A stretch of 64,000 bases of DNA from Simmondsia chinensis (GCA_018398585.1 JAGTTD010000012.1:21585036-21649035), one strand, 5' to 3'. Numbered from the stretch's first letter, positions 1 through 10,980 are shown. Translations and numbers: made by a program. The notes: generated from the sequence alone by a model not told the origin.

Positions 1-120
1 CACAAACTTATGTCCCTTGTGGATTAGTACTATATTTAAGTTCACTTTCCAATTAGGGTAATTGGGTCCAGTAAAGATGTTATCCTTCAGTATGGAATGC
101 AATGCACCAGCAGTTGTCAT
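1..120 (-). pseudogene. copia A gag, N-terminal part (runs off window)
   Basis: Reading down from the start codon at 120-118, the minus strand encodes the first 40 residues of a Ty1/copia gag, including SILKDN and GPNYPNWK, open to the window edge. The same segment occurs in copia B near 21730-21849, also followed by a gag and a pol. It is the start of the capsid-like gag of a retrotransposon whose remaining coding region lies left of the window. Only the context identifies it; the family is clear from copia B. Confidence 0.7.
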
Positions 121-655
121 TATTACACTGAAAAGATATAAATTAAACCATACTTGTTATGCCTCTAACTATGATGTTATTTATTTCAAAATTTAGCAAT
201 CATTATTAATTAGGTATCAAAACTACACCAATCATACCGAAAACAATGACGAACCACGTTACTCCCCATTGGCGAGGCCGCAACAAGCTTAGCTCGGTTG
301 ACAATGTTTCTCCGTTATTATAATTTTCTTGTAAATCTATTATTATATTTTCTTGTAAACTCTTTACTAAATATTAACAATTCATCATTTTGTCCTTAGT
401 CTCTAAAATAGTACAGCAGAGCTCCTTGAGAAGGCTAATATAATATTTTAGTCAAGTGTAATCCACTATTTGAACATCTATACAAGGTCACAAATACTCC
501 ACGTTGACATGGCCGCATTCATTTGCTTGTACTTCAATTAATCCTAATAGAAGTCTAACCCTGTATTTCGCCGATCAACATCCTCCTCAGGGAGTAATCC
601 AGAGCCACTATACTCTTAGACTAGTAATGGAGACCGTGAGTTTCAACCTTTGAAT
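121..655 (-). mobile_element. copia A untranslated leader, left part
   Basis: This non-coding stretch is collinear with the leader of copia B (about 21850-22370), for example the shared tract around the CCCCATTGGCGAGGCCGC motif at 265-285. It belongs to the internal region between primer binding site and gag. It is cut at about 655 by a hAT-type insertion and resumes at 10497. Confidence 0.75.
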
Positions 656-1517
656 TAGGGGTGTAAAATGAGCTGAGCCGAACCGAGCCGAGCCGAGCCG
701 AAAATCCCAAGCTTGCAAGGCTCGAAGCTCGTCTCGAGGTTATTTTGTTTGGCTCGAAGCTCACCGAGCCTAGAGATAATGGGCTCAAGCTCGACCTGCT
801 ATGGTCTCGAGCTTGGGCTCGTTTCACGTAAGCTCATCCATTTTGGTTTTCATTTTAGCATGATTAGCTTGATACTTTATAATTACAATAACAATGATTT
901 TTCTGATAATGACATGGATGATGGATGAAGGGCAGGTCAAGAAAACTCCCCAAAGATGTTAGAACATTTCCCCACAAACAAAGAGGAGAATGCCAAAGAC
1001 CAAAGGAAAAAAAAATCATGAAAGAAAAGATAAACGAAGAACAGAGAAGGAGTAGAGAAAAATAATATAAATTGCAACAATTAATCTAAAAATAACCCAA
1101 CTATATGTCAATATATCAAAAAATAACCGAACTCTATTTTCTAACTAAAAAATAACTCAACTTTAACTTTTTTACTAAAAAATAACCCAACTCTATTTTC
1201 TAACCAAAAAATAACTAAACTTTAACTTTTCTACCAAAAAAATAACCCAACTCTAACTTTTCTACCAAAAATAACCAAAATCTAAATTAATTTTAAAAAA
1301 TATTAAATTGGTGGCTAAGCATGGCGTGTGGTATGATGCTCCAATAATATATTTTTCTTCTATGTATTTTTGGTTTGACTTGATTTCTTTTTCCATCTTT
1401 TCCCACATAACCAAACTAAAAGTACATTTTTTTCCGATAATTGAGTACAATTTCATAAAAAAGTAATATCCAAGGGCACAGAACAAGCAAAACAACAAAG
1501 GAATACAACCAGAGAAC

Positions 1518-2088
1518 TAGGGCTGCAAATGAGTCGAGCCAAGCTGAGCTGAACCATAGCTTGCACAGCTCGGCTTGTTAACTAAATGAGACCAGCTTGA
1601 CATCAATATCATTTTTCCTAACCGAGCCACATATCTATGGTCAGCTCAGCTCGTTTACTAAATAAGACCGGCTCAGTATTGGTATCATTAGGCTTGATTA
1701 TTTGGAGAGCTGGTTCATTGAGCTCTGCCGACTCATTATTCTCATTTACCAGGCTCGTTAAACTCATTTATTAGGCTTTTTATACTCATATATGATTATT
1801 GTTACTTAGATTTCCAGAAAATGATGATAAAATAAATCATTGCATGGAAATTGAAAATAAAAAAATACATACATGTAACTCAATTCCGCAATGTAGACAT
1901 GCGAGCCAGTAATCGAGTTGGCTCATGAGCCCATAAACGAGCCGGCTCGTGAGCCTTACGAGCCAGCTTGTGAGACTTTCGAGACTAGTCAACCTCGATT
2001 TGATTTGGCTCGTTTATTTAAACTAGCAGCCCTTAAACAAGTCGAGTCAAATCGGCTCGCGAGTCAGCTTGGCTAATTTACAGCCCTA
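1518..2088. mobile_element. Small hAT-type MITE inside MULE copy 1
   Basis: Inverted ends TAGGGCTGCAAATGAG and a right end whose complement reads TAGGGCTGTAAATTAG; flanks CAGAGAAC (1510-1517) and TAGAGAAC (2089-2096) form an 8-bp target duplication with one mismatch. The interior is full of GAGCC/GGCTC motifs. An internally deleted relative occupies the same position in MULE copy 2, so it was probably present before the MULE multiplied. Confidence 0.7.
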
Positions 2089-2185
2089 TAGAGAACAAGC
2101 CATACCAAAAATACGTTGAAGAAAAAATATTGTCAGAGCATCATACCGTGCACCATAATTCAGTATTTTTTAAATCAATTTTCTA

Positions 2186-3386
2186 GTCATGGATGAGCTC
2201 ACTAGACACATCCAAGGAGAGGTGCCTTGGTGTATGCTTTTTGCAGATGACATGGTTTTAGTGGGGGACTCCCGAGCGAACATAAATGAGAAGTTGGAAT
2301 TGTGGAGAAGCGTTTTAGAATAGAAGGGGTTACGGATTAGCAGATCTAAGACCGGGTACTTGGAATTCAAATTCGGCCATTCCACCGCGCCTAATACAGA
2401 GAATGTTAAGATAGAATCGGAAACCGTACCGAGTAAAGAGAGTTTCAAATACTTAGGTTCCATGATACAGCAGAACGGTGAGGTTGACAAGGATGTAAAC
2501 AACAGGATTAACGTAGGCTGGCAGAAGTGGAGGATGGCCTCCAGGGTGCTTTGTGATAGAAAGTTCTCGCTCAAGCTAAAGGGAAAATACTACAGGATGG
2601 TAGTGAGACCGGCTATGTTGTATGGGGCAGAGTGTCGCCCAATGAAACAACATCAAACACTGAGGATGAAGGTAGCAGATGAGGATGCTGCGCTGGATGT
2701 ATGGCCACACAAGGAAGAATAGGATCAGGAATGATGTAGTCAGAGGTAAGTTAGGTGTAGCCTCGATCGAGGATAAATTGAGAGAGCACTGCTTGAGATG
2801 GTTTGGACATATTAGCAGAAGACCGACCACAGCTTCAGTTAGGAGGTGTGAACAGCTACATACTACGCTAGGTAGAAGAGGGAGGGGCAGGCCAAAGAGG
2901 AGTTGGCTGGAGATGATCTGACACGACCTAACCCACCTAAACCTAAGGGAGGAGATGGCCTTAGATAGAGTACGATAGAGGGCTAGCATAGGGGTAGCAT
3001 AGAGTAGTGCGGCGAGTGACTGGTAGTTTAAGATTTCTAGGCAGTCATAACCCTAGGTAGTGCACTTATCTGTTGTTTAGTTGCTTCACGATTATTCGTC
3101 TATTATTGGTCATGTACTATTTGCTTTACTATGTGCCTTGTAGTTGTCTTTTGTGGGGTATATTTTCTACTGCTCGTTTAACGCGGTGTCCTAAGCTGAT
3201 GCTTTGTGGCTTCCGTGGCTTCCATGGTTTCCAGGATACCATGTTATCATGATGACTCGATCTTTAGGATGGGGGTCCTCGGAAACAGCCTCTCTTTCAC
3301 CCGGAAGGGGGAAGGCTGCGCACATCCACCCCCCAGAGCCTGCTTCGTGCGGGATCCCCTGTAACACTCGGACTATTGTTGTTGTT
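2186..3386 (+). pseudogene. 5'-truncated RTE-type LINE (LINE 1): RT C-terminal part and 3' tail
   Basis: The plus strand encodes the last part of a non-LTR reverse transcriptase: the catalytic box CMLFADDMVLVGDS near 2240-2270, then the thumb region and a conserved C-terminal segment with RWFGHISRRPTT and GRGRPKRSW (2795-2915). Two frame changes and stops break it. A GC-richer 3' tail (3265-3370) ends in (TTG)n. It starts abruptly in the RT, as expected after incomplete reverse transcription. It lies in the right inverted repeat of MULE copy 1; no clear target duplication is seen. RTE clade is chosen from the tail type and close similarity to LINE 2. Confidence 0.8.
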
Positions 3387-3515
3387 TTTAGAGTTCAGTT
3401 ATTTTTAGATTAATTTTAAAGTTTGGTTATTTTTTGGTTGAAAAGTTAGAGTTGAGTTATTTTTTAGTCAGAAAATAGAGTTTGGTTATTTTTAGATCAA
3501 TTATTGTATAAATGG

Positions 3516-3698
3516 TAAATGAAAAAAATTAATAAAATAGAAATAAAACTCAAGAATGTAAACTGAAGAGGCGTAGCTATTAAAAGTTTAAAATGATGCA
3601 TGGTTGTGCTGAAAGAAAATGCTGCAGCCTTTTGGAAATTGAAAATGTAATAATAAAGTTGCACACTTATTGATAGAAATTGAAAATTGGGAGTTTAT
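3516..3698. other. Internal DNA of the outer hAT-type element
   Basis: AT-rich, no open frame of note. It lies between MULE copy 1 and the Harbinger-like element and is part of the body of the outer hAT-type element. Confidence 0.4.
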
Positions 3699-3701
3699 TT
3701 A

Positions 3702-4967
3702 GGCTCCATTTGTTTCGGGGGAAATACTTTTCCCTTAGAAAACATTATCCTTAGGAAAAAGGTTTTTCAATGAAAAACAAAGTTCGATTGAAGTTTTCCG
3801 TTGTTTGTTTCGACAGAAAATGTGATCCCGCCTCATAATATGTCATATTTGTTCTAAAAAAAAAAATCTTCTATTAATCATACTATACTTTGTTATAAGA
3901 TAACATAAAGTAGGAAAACTATATATTATAAGTTCTATAGGCTTCATTTGGTTATGAAGAAGTTATTTTTTAATAGAAAAATATGAAAAATTTATCACTT
4001 AGGGACCTACGATTTGACCATTTATCACCCAAATAACCTACATATTTTGAAATATATAATGATGGCCCTTAATGTTTTAAAATTTTATCATTTAGGTATC
4101 GAGCATGGTGAATTTTTATCAAAATCTAATCAATTTTAGGCATAGAACGTTGACGTGGCACGTGATTACAATGATATATATAATTATATCAATGTTTTTA
4201 CCAAAAATCCAGCATATTACAGGAAAAAATCTCTAAATTATGATGGAGTATATCCTCATATTCGCGAAATAATGTGTCATATTAGCATTTTGGAATTAAA
4301 AATCCTATTATTATATAGTGCTATAATTATGTTCCACAGTAGCAATATCTAATAAGAATCTATTGAACTTTGGCAAATGGTACCTAATTGATAAAATTCT
4401 TAAACTTAAAGATACATGAGTGATAAAGTCTTGGAACCTTAGAGTACCTCATTAAATATAGTGAAATGTCAGGATATTTATGTGATATATCATCAAACTT
4501 CAGGATACCTAAGTGATAAATTGTCAAAAATATATATTAGAAAGAAAAAGTAATTCCAAGAAAAGGTAAATCAATAAATAGTTTTCTTATACTTGGATTG
4601 ATGTAAACATTGTTTCAAGATCATATTCACTATATCATGAAGTAGTAAAGACCTTTAAAATATAAAATAACACTTAGGAATGAAAATCAAATTGGATCAC
4701 ATAATTCTGTCCAAGATTAGACCCGACTTATCATTATTTGTCATGTCTTTTTCTCACATTACATCTAGCTATATATGATCCTATTTAATTTATTTATGTA
4801 TGATTCATATTATGATCGACGTATGTCCCAAAACTTTTTAAACCATTTGGAAAAACGACTTTCCTTCTTTTATAAAGGAAAACATTTTCCGTCAAAACGT
4901 ACTCCCCAATGGGGAGTAGGAAAACCATTTCCAATAATCTCTTTTTTCCTTCGAAACAAACGAAGCC
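3702..4967. mobile_element. PIF/Harbinger-like non-autonomous element
   Basis: Terminal inverted repeats GGCTCCATTTGTTTCG at the left and, complemented, GGCTTCGTTTGTTTCG at the right, flanked on both sides by TTA (3699-3701 and 4968-4970), the TWA target of the PIF/Harbinger superfamily. No transposase is seen. It contains a nested inverted-repeat element (3980-4534). A second, left-truncated copy of its right end lies at about 29035-29458. hAT affiliation is the alternative because similar GTTTG ends occur there. Confidence 0.6.
3971..4543. mobile_element. Long-TIR MITE nested in the Harbinger-like element
   Basis: The ends of 3980-4534 are inverted repeats around the motif TTTATCACTTAGG (left) and CCTAAGTGATAAATT (right). 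The flanks TAATAGAAA and TATTAGAAA form a 9-bp near-duplication, suggesting a Mutator-like origin. No coding capacity. Confidence 0.5.
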
Positions 4968-5369
4968 TTAATGTATACATGCATTAGGTGACATAGCTTT
5001 CAACAATTAATCTTAAAATAACCCAACTCTATGTCAATATACCAAAAAATAACCCAACTCTATTGTCTAACAAAAAATAACCCATGTCTAACTTTTCTCC
5101 CAAAAATAACCCAACTCTAACTTTTGTCCCAAAAAATAACCAAACTTTCAAATTAATTTTAAAAAATACTGAATTGATGGCTAAGCATGGCGTGTAGTAT
5201 GATGCTCCAACAATATATTTTTTCCATGTATTTTTGGTTTGGCATGATTTCTTGTCTCACATAGCCAAACTAAAAATACATTTCTCCGGTAATTAAGTAC
5301 AACCCCACAAAAAGGCAACATTCCAGGGCAAAGAACAAGCAAAACAACCGAGGAATACAACCAGAGAAC

Positions 5370-5514
5370 TAGGGCTGCAAATAAGCTAAGCTGAACCACA
5401 GCTTGATCGGCTCGGCTCATTAACTAAATGAGGCCAGATCGATATTGGTTTCGTTTATCTAACCGAGCCGCATATATGTGCTCGCTCAACTCGTTTACTA
5501 AATGTAACCGCCTA
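5370..5514. mobile_element. Internally deleted hAT-type MITE in MULE copy 2
   Basis: Starts TAGGGCTGCAAATAAGC and is flanked by CAGAGAAC on both sides (5362-5369 and 5515-5522), the same target as the MITE in MULE copy 1. Most of the interior and the right terminus are lost. Confidence 0.6.
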
Positions 5515-5639
5515 CAGAGAACAAGCCAAACAAAAAATATGAAAAAGAAAAATATACTATTGGAGCATCACAATTTAGTATTTTTTCAATCAAATTTTTT
5601 GAGTTGAGTTATTTTTCGATTATTTTTAATCGGCAATAA

Positions 5640-6590
5640 TACATAAACTCTCTCTTCAGACTTTCTCTCTCTTCATTGTCCATTGACACACGCAACGCCC
5701 CCCCCCCCCCACTTCAACGGCTAGCTAAGCCGGGTCCCCCCACCTACCGTCGGTCACCTCGTCGACCGTCCGACCTCCATCCGACCTCCGGTGACACCAA
5801 GGCGGTGCGACTGCAGCACCGACCTGCTCTCCCCACCGCAACGCAGCAGCCCCCCCACCCTCTCTCCTTTCCTCCCCGGCCTATGACTTGCCACCACTGG
5901 CCTCCACCACCGGCCTCCACCACCACGACGCCACCACCAGCAATCGGACACACCATCAACACCCCCCCTCCCCGCCGCACGCCTTTACTCCACCTAACCT
6001 CACCACCCAACCTCCACCTCTGACCCACCACCCAACCCCCCGACCACACCACCAATTCGTACTCCTCTCACAATCTCACCTTCGAACACCTTACCCCTCC
6101 TCCGTGCACCGTACCCCACCCCACCACCCAACACCCTCACCACCAACACTCCTCACCACCACTACCATCACCTCTCTCCCCCACCTCGCCCCTCCCCTCC
6201 TCACCGCACCTCACCACCGAACACCCCACCCCTCCTCAATACACCTCGCCCCACCTCACCACCGAACACCCCACCCTTCCTTCGTACACCTCGCTCCACC
6301 CGCCACCAAACACCAACAACACCCACAGCACCATCAACACCCCTCCCCCTCACCACCACTACCATCACCCCTCTCCCCCCACCTCAAGGCAACCCTGCCT
6401 GCCACCTCCCCAGGAACAAACTGCAGCCAGCCGACCGGCCCAAGTAAGTAAAATCAGTAGGCCCCAGGTTCGAATCCCTGACCTTTTCTTTGTTCTGTGC
6501 TCTTAATATTGTTCCTATTACTTATTCTGGGCATGGTATATCATTGTCTCGGGTGATTGTTTACGTGTATAATCATGACTAGGAGCAGGT
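5640..6590 (+). other. Pyrimidine-rich 5' region of LINE 2
   Basis: Nearly G-free between about 5820 and 6400, with a C14 run at 5699 and many CCACCACC and CACCCC motifs. It opens long frames of proline, threonine and histidine by composition only. At 6467-6477 lies GGTTCGAATCC, a perfect match to the RNA polymerase III B box of tRNA genes, with a weak A-box-like stretch about 30 bp upstream. No complete tRNA can be folded here. It probably acts as the 5' UTR/promoter of the LINE. Confidence 0.5.
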
Positions 6591-6595
6591 AGTTT

Positions 6596-9300
6596 ATGAA
6601 CCTTACCAACAATGGAGCTCAAAACGTGAGGCCATCTCTAAATGGGGTTAGAACGGGTCGAGGAAGTTCACGAGGTGAGGGGAATCTGCGAATTGGGACA
6701 TTAAATGTTAGCACGCTAACCAAGAAAAGCTTTGAAGTGGCCCAAATGATGGCTAGGAGAAAGATCAACATCCTGTGTATTCAAGAGACTAGGTGAGTGG
6801 GCACAAAAGCAAGGGATGTGTTAGGCTACAAATTATGGTATTTGGGCCAAGTCAGGGGGAGAAATGGGGTAGGTATTATGGTGGATAGCTCCCTTAAGGA
6901 CGAAGTAGTAGGGGTCACTAGGACTAGCTATAGGATTATTAGCATCAAGTTAGTTTTAGGCAGGGAGATTTTAAAAATCATAAGTGCATACACCCCACAG
7001 ATAGGACATACACAGCAGGAGAAGGCCAGTTTTTGGGAGGACTTAAACCTAACAATGCAGGGGATACCCCGAGAGCGAACAAGTTGTGATTGGAGGGGAC
7101 TTTAATGGGCACGTGGTTGCGAACACAGACGGTTATGCATCCCACCATGGAGGATTTGGTTATGGAAGGAGAAATGATAAGGGCAAGGCTCTGTTGGACT
7201 TTGCCGTCACCTATGAGTTAACAGTGACCAACACCTTCTTCAAAAAGCGTGAGGACCACATCATCACCTTTCGGAGTGATGGAGCAAAGACCCAGATTGA
7301 CTACATATTACTAAGAGTGAGGACTCAAAAAGATTGCAAGGATTGCAAGGTTATCCCTGAGGAGGACCTCTCAACACAACACAGAGTAGTGTGTGCTGAG
7401 ATTAGGATTAAGAGAAAGAACAAGAAAGCCATCAAACCATCATAGCCATGCACGCGATGGAGGGAGCTGAAGGGGGAAAACTCTCAAGTCTTTAAGGAAA
7501 GAGTTGAGGCTGAGCTTGGAGAGAAGTGTGAGGGAGATTTAAATCACCTGTGGAACCAAGTAGCCCAAAAGTTCAAAGATGTGGCACGAGAAGTCCTAGG
7601 CGTATCTAAAGGTAGGGCACCAAACAACAAAGAGACCTGGTGGTTTAGGGAGGTCCAAGAGAGGATTAAGGCGAAACGAGACTACTTCATGGAATGGGAT
7701 CGTAGTGGAGATGAAGACAAGAGACAACAATATAAACAGGCTAAGAAGGAAGCTAGGATAGCAGTTAGAGACGCACAATCCAAGGCCTTTGAGGAGTTCT
7801 ATAAAAGGCTGGATACAGATGAGGGAGCTCGAGACCTCTATAGAATTACAAAGGTAAGGGAAAGGAGGACTAGAGACCTGGACCAAGTAAGATGCATAAA
7901 GGGGACAGCAGAACAAGCGCTCATGGACAAGCAACAAATCAAAGCTAGGTGGAAGTCCTACTTCCACGATCTGTTCAATGAGAAGGGAGATATAGTTACT
8001 CCCCCAAATATTCTACGACAACAGCAGTGCAAGAGTCCCACCACCACTACACCAAAATTAGACCCGAAGAAGTTAAGGGAGCATTGAGGAAGATGGGCAG
8101 GGGTAAAGCAGTCGGCCCTGACGGTATACCCATTAAGGCGTGGAAATGTATTAGAGAAACAGGCATAAATGGTTGACTGAATTATTCAACCAAATCCTCC
8201 AGGGGAAAAAAATGCCTGATGATTGGCGGAAAAGCATACTAGTCCCCGTCTATAAGAACAAAGGCGACATTTAGTGTTGTGCCAACTACAGAGGAATCAA
8301 ACTAATGAGCCACACTCTGAAACTGAAACTATGGGAGCGGGTCATAGAAGGAAGGCTTAGCCACCAAGCAGGAGTCTTAGAGAACCAATTTGGATTTATG
8401 CCAAGTAGATCAACAACAGAAGCCATCCATCCCTTGAGGAGGTCCATAGAGTACTACAGAGATAGAAAGAAGGACCTTCATATGGTTTTCATTGATTTGG
8501 AGAAGGCATAGGATAGAGTGCCGAGAGAAGTCTTATGGTGGGTACTGGAGAGGAAAGGCATCCATGAGTCCTACATATAAGTCATCAAGGACATGTACGA
8601 AGATGCTCAAACTAGTCTGCTCACTACGGAAGGGGAGATAGACTCTTTTCCCATTACTGTAGGAGTACACCAAGGATCAGCCTTGAGTCCCTTTCTGTTC
8701 ATTTTGGTAATAGACGAGCTTACTAGGCATGTCTAAGGGGATGTACCTTGGTGCATGCTTTTTGCGGACGACATAGTGCTAGTGGGTGAGTCTAGAGTGG
8801 AGGTGAATGAAAAACTAGAACTTTGGAGGTTAGCCCTAGAATCAAAAGGTCTAAGGCTCAGTAGATCTAAGACAAAATTTATGGAACTTAAGTTCAGCAC
8901 CTCTACCACGCCAAGCACAGAGTGCCGGCTTGTAAAGTGTCACCAAACTCAAAAGATGAGGGTGGCAGAGATGAGAATGCTAAGGTGGATGTGCGGATAC
9001 ACAAGGAGGGACAGGATCTGAAATGAGGTCACTAGAAGTAAATTGGGTGTGGCCCCAATAGAAGATAAGTTAAGGGAGCAACGCTACGGTGGTTTGGGCA
9101 TGTTAGAAGGAGACCCACCACTGCACCTGTCAGGAGATGCGAACAACTCCACATAGCAGACGAGAAGAGAGGGAGAGGACGGCCAAAAAAGAGCTGGATG
9201 GAGACAATACGACGGGATCTTACCTATCTCAACCTAAATGATGAGATGACTTTAGACAGAGCTGTGTAGAGGACTAGGATAGGCGTACCCGATGTGGCGG
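6596..9300 (+). pseudogene. RTE LINE polyprotein: AP-like endonuclease and reverse transcriptase (broken)
   Basis: Endonuclease motifs occur in order: LRIGTLNVSTL (about 6688), CIQETR (6777), ISAYTPQ (6978), GGDFNGHV (7093), QIDYILL (7293) and QHRVV (7379). The RT follows with GKAVGPDGIP (8105), ANYRGIKL (8281), NQFGFMPSRSTTEAI (8384), FIDLEKA (8490), QGSALSPFLF (8675) and the catalytic FADDIVLV (8761). There is no RNase H domain, as expected for RTE. Stops at about 6793, 7443 and 8513, frameshifts near 7085 and 8090, and a deletion after 8930 of some 80 codons (judged against LINE 1) make it inactive. In life it would nick target DNA and prime cDNA synthesis from its own 3' end. Confidence 0.85.
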
Positions 9301-9429
9301 TGTAGGAGCATCCATCCACTCGTAAGCTCAATCTTGTGCCACGACTCTACAGTATGCCTATTCAACAGCTTGGGCATATGAACTTGCGGTCCCAGGAGCG
9401 GCCATCAGGGATGTGGTATGTGGCATAGT

Positions 9430-10081
9430 GGGGCGTGGCCTAGATAAAAGATAGAATATAAAATGAAGAAGCTGTGTTTGAAGTGGTTCAGGCATGCCAG
9501 GAGGAGACCATCCACTACTCCAGTCAGGTATTGCAATCAGATTCGTACCACGCTAGGAAGAAGAGGATGAAATAGGCCAAAGGAGGGACGACTGTAGTCG
9601 TACGGCAGGACCTTACCCACCTAAACCCACGGAAGGAGATGGCCTTAGATAGAGCTAAAGACCGAGGGCGGACTAGCATAGGAGTAGCAGAGGTAGCGGC
9701 CTCACACCGCTGCTTACTCTGCTATTTATGTGTTCATAGGCGTATAAGCTTATTAGGCTGTACCTATCTACTTATACGCCTATCTGTCTACTATCGGCCT
9801 ATTTTCTTATTTGTTTATTTGGCCTATTTGCTTGTACTAACTGCCTTGAAGGGAAGGTTTTGCCTCGTAGTCTCCTCTAGGGTGTTTTTATGCTATGACT
9901 TACTCTTTTGTTTTCATGCCCTATTGCTCACAGCTCATTGCTCATAGGTCACCATGATGCGATGAAGACATATCTCTCAGGTTGGGGGTCCTCGAAAATA
10001 GCCTCTCTTCAAGTTGACACCCTCGAAAATAGGGCTTTTGCGGGAGCCCTTGAGGCACTGGGATTGTTGTTGTTGTTGTTG
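9430..10081 (+). pseudogene. Second partial RTE C-terminal segment and LINE tail
   Basis: After the first C-terminal segment (9000-9300) a second copy of the same region appears, recognisable as the degraded counterpart of the FGH..RRPTT and GRGRPK part (9480-9600), followed by the RTE 3' tail: GGGGTCCTCGAAAATAGCC at 9985, a GGGAGCCCTTGAGGCACTGG tract at 10042, and (TTG)n to 10081. It is either a tandem 3' end within the LINE or a second truncated LINE inserted end to end. Confidence 0.6.
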
Positions 10082-10496
10082 GGTTATTTTTAGATTAATT
10101 TTAGAGTTTGGCTATTTTTTTGGTGCAAAAGTTAGAGTTCGGTTATTTTTTGGTTAGAAAATAGAGTTGGGTTATTTTTTGGTATATTGACATATAGTCG
10201 GGCTAATTTTAGATTAATTGTTGTATAGCTTTAGATTTACAGCGTGTGATGTTTGAAATTCAAAAATATATTTAAATTAAATGAATCTAAACTTGTTTAG
10301 GTTGAATTTTAAATAAATATTAATTTTAGTGATTTTAAATTAGGCTCGTGAACTCACGAGCCCGAACTTTGTTAGGCTCGGGCTCAGCATGTTTAGCTTA
10401 ACAAGTTGGCTCAGCTCAGGCTCGAGCTTGTGACGAGCTGAGCTATATGAGCTTTTAACGAGCCTCGTGAGCTGGCTTGGCTCACTCACACCCCTA

Positions 10497-10980
10497 CTTT
10501 CAACCTCGCTGTCTCTCGATTTTTTTTAAACAAATAGTGGATTTTAATTCCCTTAGGTTATCTCATAACCTAATTAATTTAATAAGAATAGAATAATTAA
10601 AATTACTATCCTAATCAATTAGGACCATATAAATTACTCCAATTAAACGTGTCATAAAACGCTTTTAAAAACACCACTTTAAGTCAATATAAGACTTAAT
10701 TATTTTTCAAAACTCTTTTAGGAAAAATACCGATTATCACATAATATCATTCTAAAATAAATATTTTTTTATTATGTGTCTACATTCCCTTTAATTAAAT
10801 TTTAAACAATTTAGGCAATCAATTAAACACATGACAATTATATGAACATATTTAACAATGATTAATAGATAGTCTTATATGATCTCATCACCAATTCGTA
10901 TCTAAACAAAGTTTTTCAATTATACCAATCAGTGAGCTCATGCACATCCTGAATAATCAGAATCCAACTTTGATACCAAT
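10497..10980 (-). mobile_element. copia A leader, right part, with tRNA primer binding site
   Basis: Collinear with copia B 22370-23081. The end at 10964-10979 reads, on the minus strand, TTGGTATCAAAGTTGG, close to the TGGTATCAGAGCC complement of initiator methionine tRNA that primes most plant copia elements. It directly follows the LTR end. Confidence 0.75.

Larger units (their letters stand above)
1066..3515. mobile_element. Mutator-like (MULE) non-autonomous element, copy 1
   Basis: The element spans 1075-3506, flanked by 9-bp near-identical duplications TATAAATTG (1066-1074) and TATAAATGG (3507-3515), the size made by MULE transposases. The terminal inverted repeats (CAACAATTAATCT at the left) are long and built of tandem copies of a unit like AAAATAACCCAACTCTA. 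A second inverted pair lies inside them (1290-1390 against 2090-2175). A small hAT element sits at the centre and an RTE LINE in the right arm. No transposase is visible. Confidence 0.75.
5622..10081 (+). mobile_element. Near full-length RTE-type LINE (LINE 2)
   Basis: Order: a 5' region of about 1 kb that is unusually C/T-rich, an endonuclease domain, a reverse transcriptase, a C-terminal segment, a second partial C-terminal copy (9430 on) and a tail ending in (TTG)n. It interrupts the right inverted repeat of MULE copy 2. The flanks GAGTTATTTTTCGATTA and GGGTTATTTTTAGATTA may be the target duplication, but the arm is itself repetitive. The whole copy is decayed. Confidence 0.8.
4992..10232. 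mobile_element. Mutator-like (MULE) non-autonomous element, copy 2
   Basis: The element spans 5001-10223 with 9-bp duplications CATAGCTTT (4992-5000) and TATAGCTTT (10224-10232). Its inverted repeats, made of the AAAATAACCCAAC subrepeat, match copy 1 along their length, as does the interior 5165-5370. Without the LINE it is about 0.8 kb. The right arm resumes at about 10082 after the RTE insertion. Confidence 0.75.
656..10496. mobile_element. hAT-type non-autonomous element (GAGCC-rich ends) with nested insertions
   Basis: The ends are imperfect inverted repeats: the left starts TAGGGGTGTAAAATGAGC and the right ends GGCTCACTCACACCCCTA. The flanks are CTTTGAAT (648-655) and CTTTCAAC (10497-10504). 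The undisturbed copia B site reads CTTTGAAC, so an 8-bp target duplication with one change on each side is inferred, typical of the hAT superfamily. Both ends are rich in GAGCC/GGCTC motifs. Without the later insertions the element would be about 2 kb. No transposase was found, so it is probably a non-autonomous derivative. Confidence 0.65.

Noticed and set aside
5676..6451. Long proline/threonine/histidine-rich open frames
   Set aside because: They arise in several frames from the C/T-rich, G-poor composition of the LINE 5' region; no domain, no start context and no conservation evidence.
6440..6490. tRNA gene
   Set aside because: Only a B box/T-loop-like motif; no acceptor stem, anticodon arm or convincing A box.
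9639..10093. 102-codon hydrophobic frame and the overlapping one
   Set aside because: They lie in the 3' untranslated tail of the RTE LINE; no conserved features.
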